A stretch of DNA of 64,000 bases from Bacillus_BD sp963708895 (GCA_963708895.1 CAVPUE010000002.1:744001-808000), one strand, 5' to 3'; positions 18,835 to 30,300 are shown, counted from the first letter of the stretch. Notes: generated from the sequence alone by a model not told the origin. Made by a program: numbers and translations.

Positions 18835-19392
18835 ATGCCAAAACAAGCAATCTCAAACGCAAAAGACAAAATGGCAAAGGCAATTACTGGCTACTCTCGT
18901 GAGTTAGCAAGTATTCGTGCCGGAAGAGCGAATGCATCATTATTAGATCGCATATCAGTGGACTATTATGGAGCGCCAACACCTGTTAATCAATTAGCTG
19001 GAATCTCTGTTCCAGAAGCTAGATTATTAGTGATTCAGCCTTATGATAAAACCAGTCTTGGGGATATCGAAAAGGCGATTCTTAAATCTGATCTTGGCTT
19101 AAACCCAACTAGTGATGGTAATATTATTCGAATTTCCATTCCGGCTTTAACGGAAGAGCGCCGTAAAGAATTAGTGAAGGTTGTAAAGAAGGCAGCGGAA
19201 GAAGCAAAAGTGGTCATCCGTAATGTTCGTCGTGACGGAAATGACGACCTTAAAAAGCTTGAAAAAGCAGGTGATATCACCGAGGATGGATTAAGAGGCT
19301 ATTCAGAAGATATTCAAAAGTTAACAGATGAGAACATTAACAAAATTGATGAAATGACAAAAGAAAAAGAAAAAGAAATTTTAGAAGTATAA
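18835..19392 (+). CDS. frr: Ribosome recycling factor
   Basis: RRF splits post-termination ribosomes together with EF-G. The 185 residues have the usual features: SIRAGRANASLLDRI, YYGAPTPVNQLA and the C-terminal helices ending in KEKEKEILEV. GGGGG lies before the ATG, and the gene follows the pyrH stop directly. A terminator lies downstream. Confidence 0.98.
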   Translation: MPKQAISNAKDKMAKAITGYSRELASIRAGRANASLLDRISVDYYGAPTPVNQLAGISVPEARLLVIQPYDKTSLGDIEKAILKSDLGLNPTSDGNIIRISIPALTEERRKELVKVVKKAAEEAKVVIRNVRRDGNDDLKKLEKAGDITEDGLRGYSEDIQKLTDENINKIDEMTKEKEKEILEV

Positions 19393-19471
19393 TATTCAAA
19401 AGTGCCCTTGTCAGGGAAAATGATAGGACTAATGTTCTTTGCATGATAAGGGAGTCATTTCAATATAGGAG

Positions 19472-19499
19472 AACCCTCTATCAATTAGGGGGTTTTTTT
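19472..19499 (+). terminator. Intrinsic terminator after frr
   Basis: AACCCTCTA, loop, then TTAGGGGGTT followed by a T run. It closes the rpsB-tsf-pyrH-frr group. The rest of the 19393-19669 gap holds no gene, only a candidate uppS -10. Confidence 0.85.
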
Positions 19500-19571
19500 A
19501 CTCAGGGTACAGGAAATGATTAGAATTTTTAGGGCCTATATTATTTTTTAGAGATATCTTCCGTTATTTTT

Positions 19572-19579
19572 GTTATGAT
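19572..19579 (+). promoter_or_regulatory. Possible extended -10 promoter of uppS
   Basis: TGTTATGAT gives an extended -10 (TATGAT at 19574-19579), but no convincing -35 is seen 16-18 bp upstream. It lies about 90 bp before uppS. Confidence 0.35.
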
Positions 19580-19669
19580 AAGAAAGGAAGAAAAAGCTAT
19601 AACAAATCATGTACTTTTGGGAAATCATCTTTTTAGGAGGGTGAGACAAACCTTCTGGAGGAGTTACAT

Positions 19670-20449
19670 ATGTTGTTCGATAAATTTATTAAACGGAAGA
19701 AGCCAATTAATCCTTCAACTTTAGAAGAGCGAATCGAAAAAATTAGTGAACAGACTGTTCCTGAACATATCGCTATCATCATGGATGGAAATGGACGTTG
19801 GGCTAAAAAAAGAACATTGCCAAGGATAGCGGGCCATCATGAGGGGATGAAGGTTGTTCGTAAAGTGACCATCTTAGCGAATCGATTAGGGGTTAAAACG
19901 TTAACATTGTATGCCTTTTCAACAGAAAATTGGAAACGTCCTAAATCAGAAGTTGATTATTTAATGAAACTCCCTCAGGAATTTCTAAGCACTTATTTAC
20001 CTGAATTAGCAACTGAAAATGTTAAAGTAGAAATGATTGGATATAAGGAAAGATTACCGGATCATACATATAAGGCTGTTGAGAAGGCCATGGAAAAGAC
20101 AAAAGATAATACGGGGTTAATACTAAACTTTGCTTTGAACTATGGAAGTAGGGCAGAGATTCTTGAAGCGGTTAAAACTGTCGTAAAAGAGTCGAAAAGT
20201 GGTATACTAAATGAAAATAATCTCAATGAAGAGACCTTTTCACGCTACTTGATGACAAATGGAATATCGGATCCAGACTTATTAATCCGTACAAGTGGTG
20301 AAATTCGTCTTAGTAATTTTTTGCTTTGGCAATTAGCTTATACGGAGTTATGGTTTACAGATGTATTATGGCCGGATTTTTCTGAGGAACATTTACTAGA
20401 AGCAATTGAAACATTTCAAAATCGGCAACGACGATTTGGAGGAGTTTAA
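19670..20449 (+). CDS. uppS: Undecaprenyl diphosphate synthase
   Basis: Cis-prenyltransferase that makes the C55 lipid carrier for cell wall synthesis from farnesyl diphosphate and isopentenyl diphosphate. The 259 residues show the catalytic Asp in IIMDGNGRWAK (D39), the HHEGMKVVRK and TLYAFSTENWKRP stretches, and the C-terminal RTSGE plus RLSNFLLWQLAY motifs. TCTGGAGGAG precedes the ATG. cdsA follows 20 bp later. Confidence 0.97.
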   Translation: MLFDKFIKRKKPINPSTLEERIEKISEQTVPEHIAIIMDGNGRWAKKRTLPRIAGHHEGMKVVRKVTILANRLGVKTLTLYAFSTENWKRPKSEVDYLMKLPQEFLSTYLPELATENVKVEMIGYKERLPDHTYKAVEKAMEKTKDNTGLILNFALNYGSRAEILEAVKTVVKESKSGILNENNLNEETFSRYLMTNGISDPDLLIRTSGEIRLSNFLLWQLAYTELWFTDVLWPDFSEEHLLEAIETFQNRQRRFGGV

Positions 20450-20469
20450 TAAAGGGTGTTGACATATAG

Positions 20470-21258
20470 ATGAAACAAAGAATTATTACAGCGGTTATTT
20501 TTGGAGTGATCCTCATCTCACTTACGATTATCGGAGGATTACCATTTCTTCTTTTAACCTATCTTACAGCAACGATTGCGCTCTATGAATTATTAAAAAT
20601 GCGTAATTTGAAGCTATTTTCCATTTCGGGAATTATTTCGATGGTGGTACTGTGGATGATTCTACTACCATCAAAATATAATCTCATTTTAGCTCAAATG
20701 AACCTAACAAAAGTGGAAATCACACTACTTGCTGTTTTGTTATTTTTAAGTTATACGGTTGCAACAAAAAATCGTTTTACTTTTGATGACGTCGCTTTTT
20801 CCCTCATGTCTATTTTATATATTGGAATGGGTTTTTACTATTTCATGGAAACACGTGAAGCTGGACTTGTCTATATTTTTTATTCATTATTTATTATATG
20901 GGCGACTGACTCAGGTGCTTATTTTATTGGAAAAGCGCTAGGTAAAAGAAAGTTATGGCCAGAAATAAGCCCTAATAAGACTGTAGGTGGTTCTGTTGGT
21001 GGAATTATCTGTGCAGTCATTGTCAGTATTATTTATGGCTTAATTACAAACTTAGATATAAATATATTATTTCTTGCAACGATGACCGTTATCTTATCTA
21101 TTTTTGGACAAATTGGTGATTTAGTGGAATCAGCATTAAAACGACATTATCAAGTAAAGGACTCAGGGAATATTTTACCTGGACATGGTGGAATGCTCGA
21201 CCGTTTTGATAGTTTATTGTTTGTTTGGCCACTTATTCACTTTTTGAATTTACTATAA
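20470..21258 (+). CDS. cdsA: Phosphatidate cytidylyltransferase
   Basis: CdsA makes CDP-diacylglycerol from phosphatidic acid and CTP for phospholipid synthesis. The 262-residue polytopic protein has about eight hydrophobic segments. The C-terminal CdsA signature is visible as SALKRHYQVKDSGNILPGHG followed by GMLDRFDSLLF. It forms a cluster with uppS and dxr, as in B. subtilis. Confidence 0.95.
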   Translation: MKQRIITAVIFGVILISLTIIGGLPFLLLTYLTATIALYELLKMRNLKLFSISGIISMVVLWMILLPSKYNLILAQMNLTKVEITLLAVLLFLSYTVATKNRFTFDDVAFSLMSILYIGMGFYYFMETREAGLVYIFYSLFIIWATDSGAYFIGKALGKRKLWPEISPNKTVGGSVGGIICAVIVSIIYGLITNLDINILFLATMTVILSIFGQIGDLVESALKRHYQVKDSGNILPGHGGMLDRFDSLLFVWPLIHFLNLL

Positions 21259-21271
21259 TTAATTCTTATTT

Positions 21272-21301
21272 ATAGGAATTTATATAATAGGAATTTATAT
21301 G
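21272..21301 (+). repeat. Two 15-bp tandem units upstream of dxr
   Basis: ATAGGAATTTATATA at 21272-21286 is followed at once by ATAGGAATTTATATG at 21287-21301, 14 of 15 bases identical, with a further GGAATT after it. It lies in the 100-bp gap between cdsA and dxr. Confidence 0.8.
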
Positions 21302-21362
21302 GAATTCAGGTAATACTTTAGAAGTAGCAGTGTTTTTGTTGTGACTAGGAGTGAAGTATAGA

Positions 21363-22505
21363 ATGAAATATATTAGTTTATTGGGTGCAACAGGTTCAAT
21401 TGGAACACAAACAATCGATATTATTAGGGAACATAAAGAATATTTTTCATTAGTAGCCATGTCAATTGGAAGAAACCTCTCATTAGCACGAAAAATGATT
21501 ATTGAATTTTCTCCTAAACTGGTTTCTACTATTGAAAAAAATGATGCAGAAATTCTTCAAGCAGAGTTTCCAAGCGTTACATTTTCATATGGCGAAAAAG
21601 GAATAAATGATGTTGCGGTATATGATAAAGCAGATATTTTGGTCAATGCGGTAACAGGTAGTGTAGGATTGCAACCCACCTTACAAGCTATTGAAGCGAA
21701 AAAAACAATTGCCATTGCAAATAAAGAAACCCTTGTCACGGCGGGCCATCTTGTTATGGATGCTGCGAAAAAACATCAAGTCTCGATCCTTCCAGTTGAT
21801 AGTGAACATTCTGCTATATTTCAGTGTTTACAAGGTGAAAATAGAAAGACGATAGAAAAGATTATTTTAACAGCCTCAGGAGGAAGCTTTAGGGATCGTT
21901 CTCGAGAGGAATTAAAGAATGTAACTGTAAAGGAAGCACTTAATCATCCAAACTGGTCAATGGGTGCAAAAATTACCATTGATTCTGCCTCTATGATGAA
22001 TAAGGGATTAGAAGTAATTGAAGCACATTGGTTATTTGATCTTCCCTATGAAAAAATTGATGTACTCCTTCATAAAGAAAGTGTCATTCATTCAATGGTT
22101 GAATTTCATGATAGTAGTGTAATGGCGCAGCTAGGCAGTCCAGATATGAGAATCCCTATTCAATACGCTTTAACTTATCCAGATCGAATGTCACTTCCAT
22201 CAGCAAAAAAACTAGATTTAGCTCAAATAGGTAAATTACATTTTCAAAAAATGGATTTAGATCGTTTTCGTTGTTTAAAATATGCTTATGAAGCAGGAAA
22301 AGCAGGGGGATCTTATCCTACTGTTTTAAATGCAGCAAATGAAGCGGCTGTCGCAGCATTTTTATCTGGTCAAATTAAATTTTTACAAATAGAAGATCTT
22401 GTTGAAGAATCGTTGAATAGACATGAAAGAATAGAGAATCCGAGCTTAGCTGAAATTGAGGAAATTGATAAGAAAACTAGAGATTGGGTTGGAATGCAAA
22501 TGTAA
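21363..22505 (+). CDS. dxr: 1-deoxy-D-xylulose 5-phosphate reductoisomerase
   Basis: Dxr converts DXP to 2-C-methyl-D-erythritol 4-phosphate in the MEP isoprenoid pathway, using NADPH. ATG 21363 (MKYISLLGATGSIGTQTI) follows TAGGAGTG and gives 380 residues. Visible motifs are the NADPH-binding GATGSIG, the metal-site region LPVDSEHSAIFQCLQG, and NHPNWSMGAKITIDSASMMN. An in-frame GTG at 21351 is too close to the Shine-Dalgarno. Confidence 0.96.
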   Translation: MKYISLLGATGSIGTQTIDIIREHKEYFSLVAMSIGRNLSLARKMIIEFSPKLVSTIEKNDAEILQAEFPSVTFSYGEKGINDVAVYDKADILVNAVTGSVGLQPTLQAIEAKKTIAIANKETLVTAGHLVMDAAKKHQVSILPVDSEHSAIFQCLQGENRKTIEKIILTASGGSFRDRSREELKNVTVKEALNHPNWSMGAKITIDSASMMNKGLEVIEAHWLFDLPYEKIDVLLHKESVIHSMVEFHDSSVMAQLGSPDMRIPIQYALTYPDRMSLPSAKKLDLAQIGKLHFQKMDLDRFRCLKYAYEAGKAGGSYPTVLNAANEAAVAAFLSGQIKFLQIEDLVEESLNRHERIENPSLAEIEEIDKKTRDWVGMQM

Positions 22506-22561
22506 TTAAAATAAAAATCTAATGTTGGTTTAACTTATCTTTTGATAAAGGTGGTATTATA

Positions 22562-23828
22562 TTGACAACAGTTATAGCCTTCATTGTCATTTTTGGAGCA
22601 CTAGTATTTTTTCATGAATTAGGACATTTAATCTTTGCAAAAAGGGCAGGAATTTTATGTCGCGAATTTGCGATTGGTTTTGGTCCGAAAGTACTTTCAT
22701 TTATGAAAAATGAAACCGTCTATACAATCCGGTTATTACCTATTGGAGGCTTTGTACGGATGGCTGGTGAGGATCCAGAAATGGTTGAAATCAAGCCAGG
22801 CTACCGTGTCGGATTAGTATTGGATCATGAAGATAAAGTTCAAAAATTAGTTTTAAATAACAAAGACAAGTATCCCAATGCTCTTGTCATGGAAGTAGAA
22901 CATGCAGATATCGAACATGAGCTTGTGATAAAGGGTTATCTTGATGGAGATGAAGCAGAAAAACTTCGTACTTTTCATATCCTTACCCAATGCTGTGTTA
23001 GTTGAAGATGGAATTGAATCACTCATTGCTCCATATGACCGACAATTTGCTTCAAAAACAGTTGGACAAAGAGCGATGGCGATATTTGCTGGACCGATGA
23101 TGAATTTTATTTTAGCTTTTGTTATATTTTTGGTTATTGGCTTATTACAGGGAATTCCTTCTGATGATCCGAGACTAGGGAAATTAACGGATGATGGTGC
23201 TGCAATTGAAGCAGGTCTAAAAGAAGGCGATCTGGTTCATTCTATTGATGATATTGAAATTTCAAGTTGGCTAGATGTCGTGGAAGTGATTCGTGAAAAC
23301 CCCGATAATGAATTGACATTCAATGTAGAAAGAAATGGTGAAACGCTGGAAATTCTAGTAACTCCACAAGTGAATAAGCTTGAGGATGGACAAACTATTG
23401 GACTCATTGGTGTCTATAGTCCAACAGAAAAATCTCCACTGAAAGCCGTCCAATATGGTGCAACTGAAACGTATTTTTGGACAAAAGCGATTTTTGCTGC
23501 AGTGGGTAAACTAGTGACAGGCCAATTTACGATTGATGCTCTTTCAGGTCCAGTTGGAATTTATCAATCAACTGATATGGTTGCACAAAACGGAATTTTC
23601 TATTTAATGAGATGGGCAGGAATGCTAAGTATCAATTTAGGGATCATGAATCTTCTTCCAATTCCTGCTTTAGATGGTGGCCGCTTACTATTTTTTGCAG
23701 TTGAAGCGATTCGCGGTAAACCAATTGATCGTCAAAAAGAAGGAATGATTCATTTCTTAGGTTTTGCCTTATTAATGCTATTAATGTTAGTTGTGACTTG
23801 GAATGATATTCAAAGGTTCTTCTTGTAA
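22562..23828 (+). CDS. rseP: Site-2 intramembrane protease RseP/RasP, frame disrupted
   Basis: RasP cleaves membrane substrates such as anti-sigma factors and signal peptide remnants. It starts at TTG 22562. The zinc motif HELGH (H18) lies in the first membrane helix, and the second site motif LLPIPALDGGRLLF is near the C-terminus; a PDZ domain lies between them. The frame breaks near 22981 (extra C; expected RTFHILPNAVLVEDG). Removing one base gives 421 residues, about the B. subtilis length. Probably a sequence error. Confidence 0.94.
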
Positions 23829-23850
23829 TTGACGACGTTTAACCTTTAAG

Positions 23851-23892
23851 TGGTGGGGGGATTGGAAGTTCCTCCACCATGTTTATGTTTTT
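23851..23892 (+). terminator. Probable terminator between rseP and proS
   Basis: TGGTGGGGGGA pairs with TTCCTCCACCA (some wobble pairs), followed by a T-rich stretch up to about 23893. Confidence 0.55.
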
Positions 23893-23941
23893 TTAGGTAG
23901 GTCATTAATGTAATTATCAAACTATTTAGAGGTGCAAGCAT

Positions 23942-25645
23942 ATGAAACAAAGTATGACACTTATTCCAACATTAAGAGAAGTACCTGCAGACGCAGAGAT
24001 TAAAAGTCATCAACTATTATTGCGTGCAGGGTTTATGAGACAAAATGCTAGTGGAGTCTATAGTTATTTACCATTAGCTAAACGTGTTCTTCAAAAAATA
24101 GAACAAATTATTCGTGAAGAAATGGATGCGACAGGCGCAGTAGAGTTATTGATGCCTACTTTACAACAAGCAGAGCTATGGCAAGAGTCTGGTAGATGGA
24201 ATACATATGGACCAGAATTAATGCGAATTCATGACCGTCATAACCGCGAATTTGCGTTAGGTCCAACACATGAAGAAGTAATTACTAGCCTAGTGAAAGA
24301 TGATGTTAAATCATATAAACGCTTACCTCTTTCACTTTATCAAATTCAAACAAAATTTCGTGATGAAAAGAGACCTCGCTTTGGATTATTAAGAGGTAGA
24401 GAGTTTATTATGAAAGACTGTTATTCATTTCATTCATCACAAGAAAGTTTAGGTGAAACATACGATAGAATATTCCAAGCCTACTCTAATATTTTAACTC
24501 GTTGTGGACTTAATTTCCGTGCGGTGATTGCTGACTCAGGAGCAATGGGTGGTAAAGATACTCATGAGTTTATGGTTCTTTCTGATGTTGGTGAAGATAC
24601 CATTGCTTATTCGGATACATCTTCATATGCTGCCAATATTGAGATGGCACCGGTGGTTACACAATATGAGAAAAGCACTGAAGAAGCAAAGGAAGTCGAA
24701 AAGGTTTTAACTGAAAATCAAAAAACGATTGCAGATGTGTCTTCTTTCTTAAATGTACAAGAACAACAATGTATCAAATCATTACTTTTTAAAGTGGATG
24801 AACAATTTGTTTTAGTACTTGTGCGCGGGGATCATGAAGTAAATGATATTAAATTGAAAAACCTTTATCAGGCTGGCACTGTAGAATTAGCAGATCCTGA
24901 GGAAACATTAAAGGTACTAGGTTGTACAGTTGGTTCGGTTGGACCAGTAGGTGTATCAAATGTAGAAGTCATTGCAGACCATGCCGTTAAAGCGATTGTG
25001 AATGGTGTATGTGGTGCAAATGAAGAAAATTATCACTATGTAAATGTAAACGCTGATCGTGACTTTCAGGTTTCTCGATATGAAGATATACGTTTTATAC
25101 AAGTTGGTGATCCTTCACCAGATGGTCAAGGGAAGATTCTTTTTGCTAAAGGAATTGAAATAGGTCATATCTTCAAATTAGGTACACGCTATAGTGAAGC
25201 TATGAACGCTGTTTACTTAGATGAAAATGGTCGATCCCAACCATTTATTATGGGATGTTATGGCATTGGGGTTTCAAGAACGATGGCAGCGATCGCAGAG
25301 CAATACAATGATGATAAAGGATTAACTTGGCCTGTACATGTTTCTCCTTTTGATGTCCATCTGATTGCAGTCAATATGAAAGATGAAGCACAAGTAGAGT
25401 TAGCAGAGAAATTATATAATCATTTGAAACAAAATCGTTTTGATTTGTTGTTTGATGATCGCACAGAACGTGCAGGTGTCAAATTTGCTGATAGTGATTT
25501 AATTGGCTTACCAATTAGAATTACAGTTGGTAAGAAGGCAAATGAAGGAATTGTAGAAGTGAAGGTTCGTAAGACTGGTGAAATGCGGGAAATTCATTAT
25601 GAAGAGATCGTGACGACTATTACCGAAATGTTAGCATCTTTATAG
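23942..25645 (+). CDS. proS: Prolyl-tRNA synthetase
   Basis: Bacterial-type class II ProRS of 567 residues. Motif 1 (YSYLPLAKRVLQKIEQIIREE), motif 2 (TKFRDEKRPRFGLLRGREF) and motif 3 (GCYGIGVSRTMAAIAEQ) are present, with the YbaK-like editing insertion between motifs 2 and 3 and a C-terminal anticodon-binding domain. GAGGTG lies before the ATG. No T-box was found in the short upstream gap. Confidence 0.97.
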   Translation: MKQSMTLIPTLREVPADAEIKSHQLLLRAGFMRQNASGVYSYLPLAKRVLQKIEQIIREEMDATGAVELLMPTLQQAELWQESGRWNTYGPELMRIHDRHNREFALGPTHEEVITSLVKDDVKSYKRLPLSLYQIQTKFRDEKRPRFGLLRGREFIMKDCYSFHSSQESLGETYDRIFQAYSNILTRCGLNFRAVIADSGAMGGKDTHEFMVLSDVGEDTIAYSDTSSYAANIEMAPVVTQYEKSTEEAKEVEKVLTENQKTIADVSSFLNVQEQQCIKSLLFKVDEQFVLVLVRGDHEVNDIKLKNLYQAGTVELADPEETLKVLGCTVGSVGPVGVSNVEVIADHAVKAIVNGVCGANEENYHYVNVNADRDFQVSRYEDIRFIQVGDPSPDGQGKILFAKGIEIGHIFKLGTRYSEAMNAVYLDENGRSQPFIMGCYGIGVSRTMAAIAEQYNDDKGLTWPVHVSPFDVHLIAVNMKDEAQVELAEKLYNHLKQNRFDLLFDDRTERAGVKFADSDLIGLPIRITVGKKANEGIVEVKVRKTGEMREIHYEEIVTTITEMLASL

Positions 25646-25648
25646 GAG

Positions 25649-25685
25649 AAAAAGAGTTATCACGATCCTTGTGATAACTCTTTTT
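25649..25685 (+). terminator. Intrinsic terminator after proS
   Basis: Perfect 15-bp stem AAAAAGAGTTATCAC (25649-25663) and GTGATAACTCTTTTT (25671-25685) with a 7-nt loop and a T run. Confidence 0.93.
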
Positions 25686-25751
25686 ACAGTCTACTTACAC
25701 GCATTGCTGCTATTTGTAAAAAGAGATTCCTGCCTAAAAGAAGTAGAGGTA

Positions 25752-25760
25752 TGTTATAAT
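25752..25760 (+). promoter_or_regulatory. Possible extended -10 promoter of polC
   Basis: TGTTATAAT combines a perfect -10 with an extended TG. No good -35 hexamer is seen 17 bp upstream. It lies 55 bp before polC and after the proS terminator. Confidence 0.5.
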
Positions 25761-25814
25761 ACTTCCTATCAAATCTTCTTCAAGATAGAAATATAAAAAG
25801 GGGGAGAGAACTTA

Positions 25815-28800
25815 ATGGATAATGAAACTGAAAGAATAGAGCGATTTCAGCTCTTACTCCAACAACTGCAACTGACTGAAGATGCCATTGTTCCGTACTT
25901 CTTAAATGCCCAAATTGAAAAATTGGTCATTGATAAGAAAGCTAGAAAATGGCATTTTCATTTTTGGTTTCAACAAATACTTCCATACAACGTTTTAATA
26001 AAGTTTTTAAATCAACTTGAGAAAACTTTTTCCCATATTGCTAAGACTTCTTATTCCATAAAAGTAAGCGATCCGCAATACTCAGATCAATTAGTGAAAG
26101 AATATTGGAGCCATTGTCTAATAGAGCTTGATGGAATATCGCCACCACTCGCTAAAGTCTTAAATGAACAGATTCCCACGATTCACGGAAACAAAGTAAT
26201 CATAAAAGTTAGAAGTGAAGTGGAAAGTCTAGCACTTAAAAGAAAATATACAAATCTGATTTCACAAATCTATCAAAACTATGGTTTTCCACCATTAGTC
26301 TGTGAAACGGAAATCAATGTCGAACAGTCGTCCGAAGAGTATGAGAAATTCCTGCAAAATAAACAAAAAGAGGATCAAGAACGAGGTCTTCAAGCATTAG
26401 TTGACATGCAAAAACAAGAAGAAAAAGCAGTTGATGTTTCGGATAGTGGTCCGCTTGTCATTGGTTTAACGATTCGAGATGATACTGAATTTAAGAGACT
26501 TGAAGAAATTATCGATGAAGAGCGTCGTGTTGCAATCGAAGGTTATGTATTTAGTGCTGAAACGAAGGAATTACGTAGTGGCCGTACTTTATTAACCTTT
26601 AAAATCACAGATTATACGAGTTCGATTATGGTTAAAATGTTTTCTCGTGATAAAGAGGATGCAGCCCAATTTACTCGCGTGAAAAAAGGAATGTGGTTAA
26701 AGGTTCGCGGTAGTATTCAAAATGATACATTTGTTCGCGACCTTGTTATGATTGGAAATGATATTAATGAACTTAAGGCTCCAACACGTCAAGATCTGGC
26801 ACCGGAAAATGAAAAACGCGTTGAATTACATTTACACAGTCCAATGAGTCAAATGGACGCTGTTTCTTCTGTAAGTGCTTTAGTAGGTCAAGCTAAAAAA
26901 TGGGGTCATAAAGCAATTGCCATTACCGACCATGCCGTCGCCCAATCTTTCCCTGAAGCATTTAGTGCTGGGAAACAAAATGATATTAAAATTCTATATG
27001 GTGTGGAAGCAAATCTAGTAGATGATGGTGTCCCAATCGCTTATAATTCAGCACATCGAAAGTTAGCGGATGATACCTATGTGGTATTTGACGTTGAAAC
27101 AACAGGGTTATCGGCTGTGTATGATACGATTATTGAACTCGCAGCAGTAAAGATCAAAAATGGTGAAATCATTGATCGATTTGAATCTTTTGCAAATCCA
27201 CATAAGCCACTAAGTGCTACGATTATTAATTTAACGAGTATCACGGATGATATGCTTCAAGATGCACCAGAGGTTGAAGCTGTCTTAAAAAGGTTTCACA
27301 GATGGGCTGAAGATGCAGATTTTTGTTGCTCATAATGCCTCTTTTGATATGGGATTTTTGAATGTAGGCTATAAAAAAGTCGGGTTAGAAAAGGCAGCCA
27401 ATCCGGTTATTGATACACTTGAATTAGGTCGTTTATTGTATCCAGAGTTAAAAAATCATCGATTAAATACATTAGCTAAAAAGTTGGATGTTGAATTAAC
27501 TCAACATCACCGTGCGATTTATGATGCAGAAGCAACCGGATATATTCTTCTTAAAATGTTACGTGATGCTGCTGAAAAAGAAATAGAATATCATGATCAA
27601 CTTAATGATCATATGGGTCAAGGTAACGCCTACCAACGCTCTAGACCTCATCATTGTACATTGCTTGCACAAACGGATGTGGGTCTCAAAAATTTATTTA
27701 AATTAATTTCTTTAGCCCATCTCCAGTACTTTTATCGAGTTCCTCGAATTCCACGTTCACAAATTGAAAAATACCGTGAAGGGATTTTAATTGGTTCAGC
27801 TTGTGATAAAGGGGAAGTTTTCGAAGGAATGATGCAAAAAGGTCCTGAAGAAGTTGAAAAAATTGCAGAGTTCTATGATTATTTAGAAGTACAACCGAAA
27901 GAAGTTTATCAACATTTAATGGAATTAGAACTGATTAAAGATGAGAAATCTTTAGAGGAAATCATCGAGAATATCGTAAAACTAGGTGACAAATTAAATA
28001 TACCTGTTGTTGCTACTGGTAATGTCCATTATTTAAATCCAAATGATAAGGTTTATCGAGAAATATTGGTTCGTTCTCAAGGTGGGGCTAATCCATTAAA
28101 TCGTCATAAATTACCAGATGTTCATTTTAGAACAACAGATGAAATGCTTGATGCATTTTCATTTTTAGGGAAAGAAAAAGCAAAAGAGATTGTTGTCCAT
28201 AATACGAATAAAATAGCTGATATGATTGATGAAGTTAAACCAATCAAAGATGAGCTATATACACCTAAAATTGAAGGTGCAGAAGATGAAATACGTAATA
28301 TGAGTTATAAAATGGCTAAACAAATATATGGTGATTCGTTACCGGAGATTGTTGAAGCTAGACTTGAAAAAGAGTTAAATAGTATTATCGGAAATGGATT
28401 TTCCGTTATTTATTTAATTTCTCATAAGTTAGTAAAAAAATCGATTGAAGATGGATATTTGGTTGGTTCTCGTGGTTCTGTAGGTTCGTCATTTGTCGCC
28501 ACGATGACAGAAATCACAGAAGTGAATCCATTACCGCCTCATTATATTTGTCCAAATTGTAAGCACTCAGAATTTTTTAATGATGGATCAGTAGGTTCTG
28601 GGTTTGATTTACCTGATAAAAATTGCCCTAACTGTGATGCTATCTATATAAAAGAAGGTCAAGATATTCCATTTGAAACGTTCTTAGGTTTCAAGGGCGA
28701 TAAAGTTCCTGATATTGATTTAAACTTTTCTGGTGAATATCAGCCACTTGCCCATGATTATACAAAAGTATTGTTTGGTGAAGATTATGTTTACCGTGCA

Positions 28801-30129
28801 GGTACAATCGGAACGGTTGCAGATAAAACAGCTTTTGGATATGTGAAAGGCTATCAGCAGGATCATAATCTTCAGCTTCGAGGTGCTGAGATTGAAAGAC
28901 TTGCAACAGGTTGTACAGGAGTAAAACGGACGACAGGTCAGCATCCAGGTGGAATTATCGTTATCCCAGATTATATGGATATCTTCGATTTTACACCTAT
29001 CCAGTTTCCTGCAGATGATCGAAAATCTGAATGGCGAACAACCCATTTTGATTTCCATTCCATCCATGATAATGTGTTAAAGCTTGATATTTTAGGACAT
29101 GACGATCCAACCGTGATCAGAATGCTACAAGATTTAAGCGGCATCGATCCGAAAACCATTCCAACGGATGATCCTGAGGTCATGAAAATTTACAGTAGTA
29201 CAGAATCATTAGGTGTGACTGAAGAACAGATTATGTGTAAAACCGGGACACTAGGAATTCCTGAATTTGGTACACGGTTTGTTAGACAAATGCTGGAAGA
29301 CACAAAGCCAACAACATTCTCTGAACTCGTCCAAATTTCAGGTTTATCACATGGAACGGATGTATGGCTTGGAAATGCCCAAGAGTTAATTCACAATAAA
29401 ATATGTACATTGCCAGAAGTAATTGGTTGTCGTGACGACATCATGGTGTATTTAATTTATCAAGGTCTAGAGCCTTCATTAGCCTTTAAAATTATGGAAT
29501 CCGTTCGTAAAGGAAAAGGCTTAACAGAAGATATGGAAACAGAAATGCGAAAAAATGAAGTCCCTGAATGGTATATTGATTCTTGTAAAAAAATTAAATA
29601 TATGTTCCCTAAGGCGCACGCGGCAGCCTATGTGTTAATGGGTGTTCGTGTAGCTTATTTTAAAGTGCACCATCCCATTTTATATTATGCAGCATATTTT
29701 ACTGTACGTGCAGAGGACTTTGATTTGGATTCAATGGCAAAAGGTTCGAATTCAATTCGTGCTCAGATTGAGGATATCAATGCAAAGGGTCTTGAGGCTT
29801 CTAATAAGGAAAAAAACTTATTAACGGTTTTAGAGCTGGCTTTAGAAATGTGTGAACGCGGCTTTTCATTTCAAACGGTTGATTTATATCGCTCTAGTGC
29901 CAATGAGTTTATTATTGATGGGAATTCATTAATTCCACCATTTAATGCAATCCCAGGTCTTGGTACGAACGCCGCTTTCAATATTGTCAAGGCACGGGAA
30001 GAGGGAGAGTTTTTATCAAAAGAAGATCTCCAAAAAAGAGGGAAGGTTTCTAAAACGATTTTAGAATTTCTCGATCAACAAGGTTGTCTAGAATCTTTAC
30101 CAGATCAGAATCAGTTATCCTTGTTTTAG
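25815..30129 (+). CDS. polC: DNA polymerase III alpha subunit PolC, frame disrupted
   Basis: PolC is the essential replicative polymerase of low-GC Gram-positives. Domains in order: N-terminal domain, OB fold, a PHP domain split by a 3'-5' exonuclease (FDVETTGLSA near residue 425), a zinc-binding region with two CPNC pairs, the palm with PDIDLNFSGEYQ, fingers, and the C-terminal region ending QLSLF. The frame breaks at 27318 (extra G; expected EDAIFVAHNASFDMGFL) inside the exonuclease domain. Removing it gives 1437 residues, the B. subtilis PolC length as I recall it. GGGGGAGAG precedes the ATG. A sequence error is the likely cause. Confidence 0.96.
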
Positions 30130-30227
30130 AAAGATCACTCATGTGACGAGTGTCAAGCTCCCGTTTGCATTAAATATTTGGATATGTTATAGTTTTATTG
30201 GAAATACTAAGGATAACTCTGGTAACT

Positions 30228-30249
30228 AAGAGTGGGGCAACCCACTCTT
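30228..30249 (+). promoter_or_regulatory. GNRA-capped hairpin in the rimP-nusA leader
   Basis: AAGAGTGGG, loop GCAA, CCCACTCTT form a perfect 9-bp stem capped by a GNRA tetraloop. It is not followed by a T tract, so it is more likely a leader element than a terminator. A second stem, CGTATTGT (30251-30258) with ACAATACG (30283-30290), lies directly downstream. Confidence 0.6.
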
Positions 30250-30300
30250 TCGTATTGTGTAGACCTATTTTTTACCATTTTAACAATACGCTTGAAACGT

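Noticed and set aside
23829..23941. T-box leader for proS
   Set aside because: The gap is only about 110 bp and lacks the AGGGTGGNACCGCG T-box sequence and specifier stem; only a terminator-like hairpin is present.
28720..29067. Minus-strand open frames inside polC
   Set aside because: They lie antisense to conserved polymerase coding sequence and resemble no family; shadow frames.
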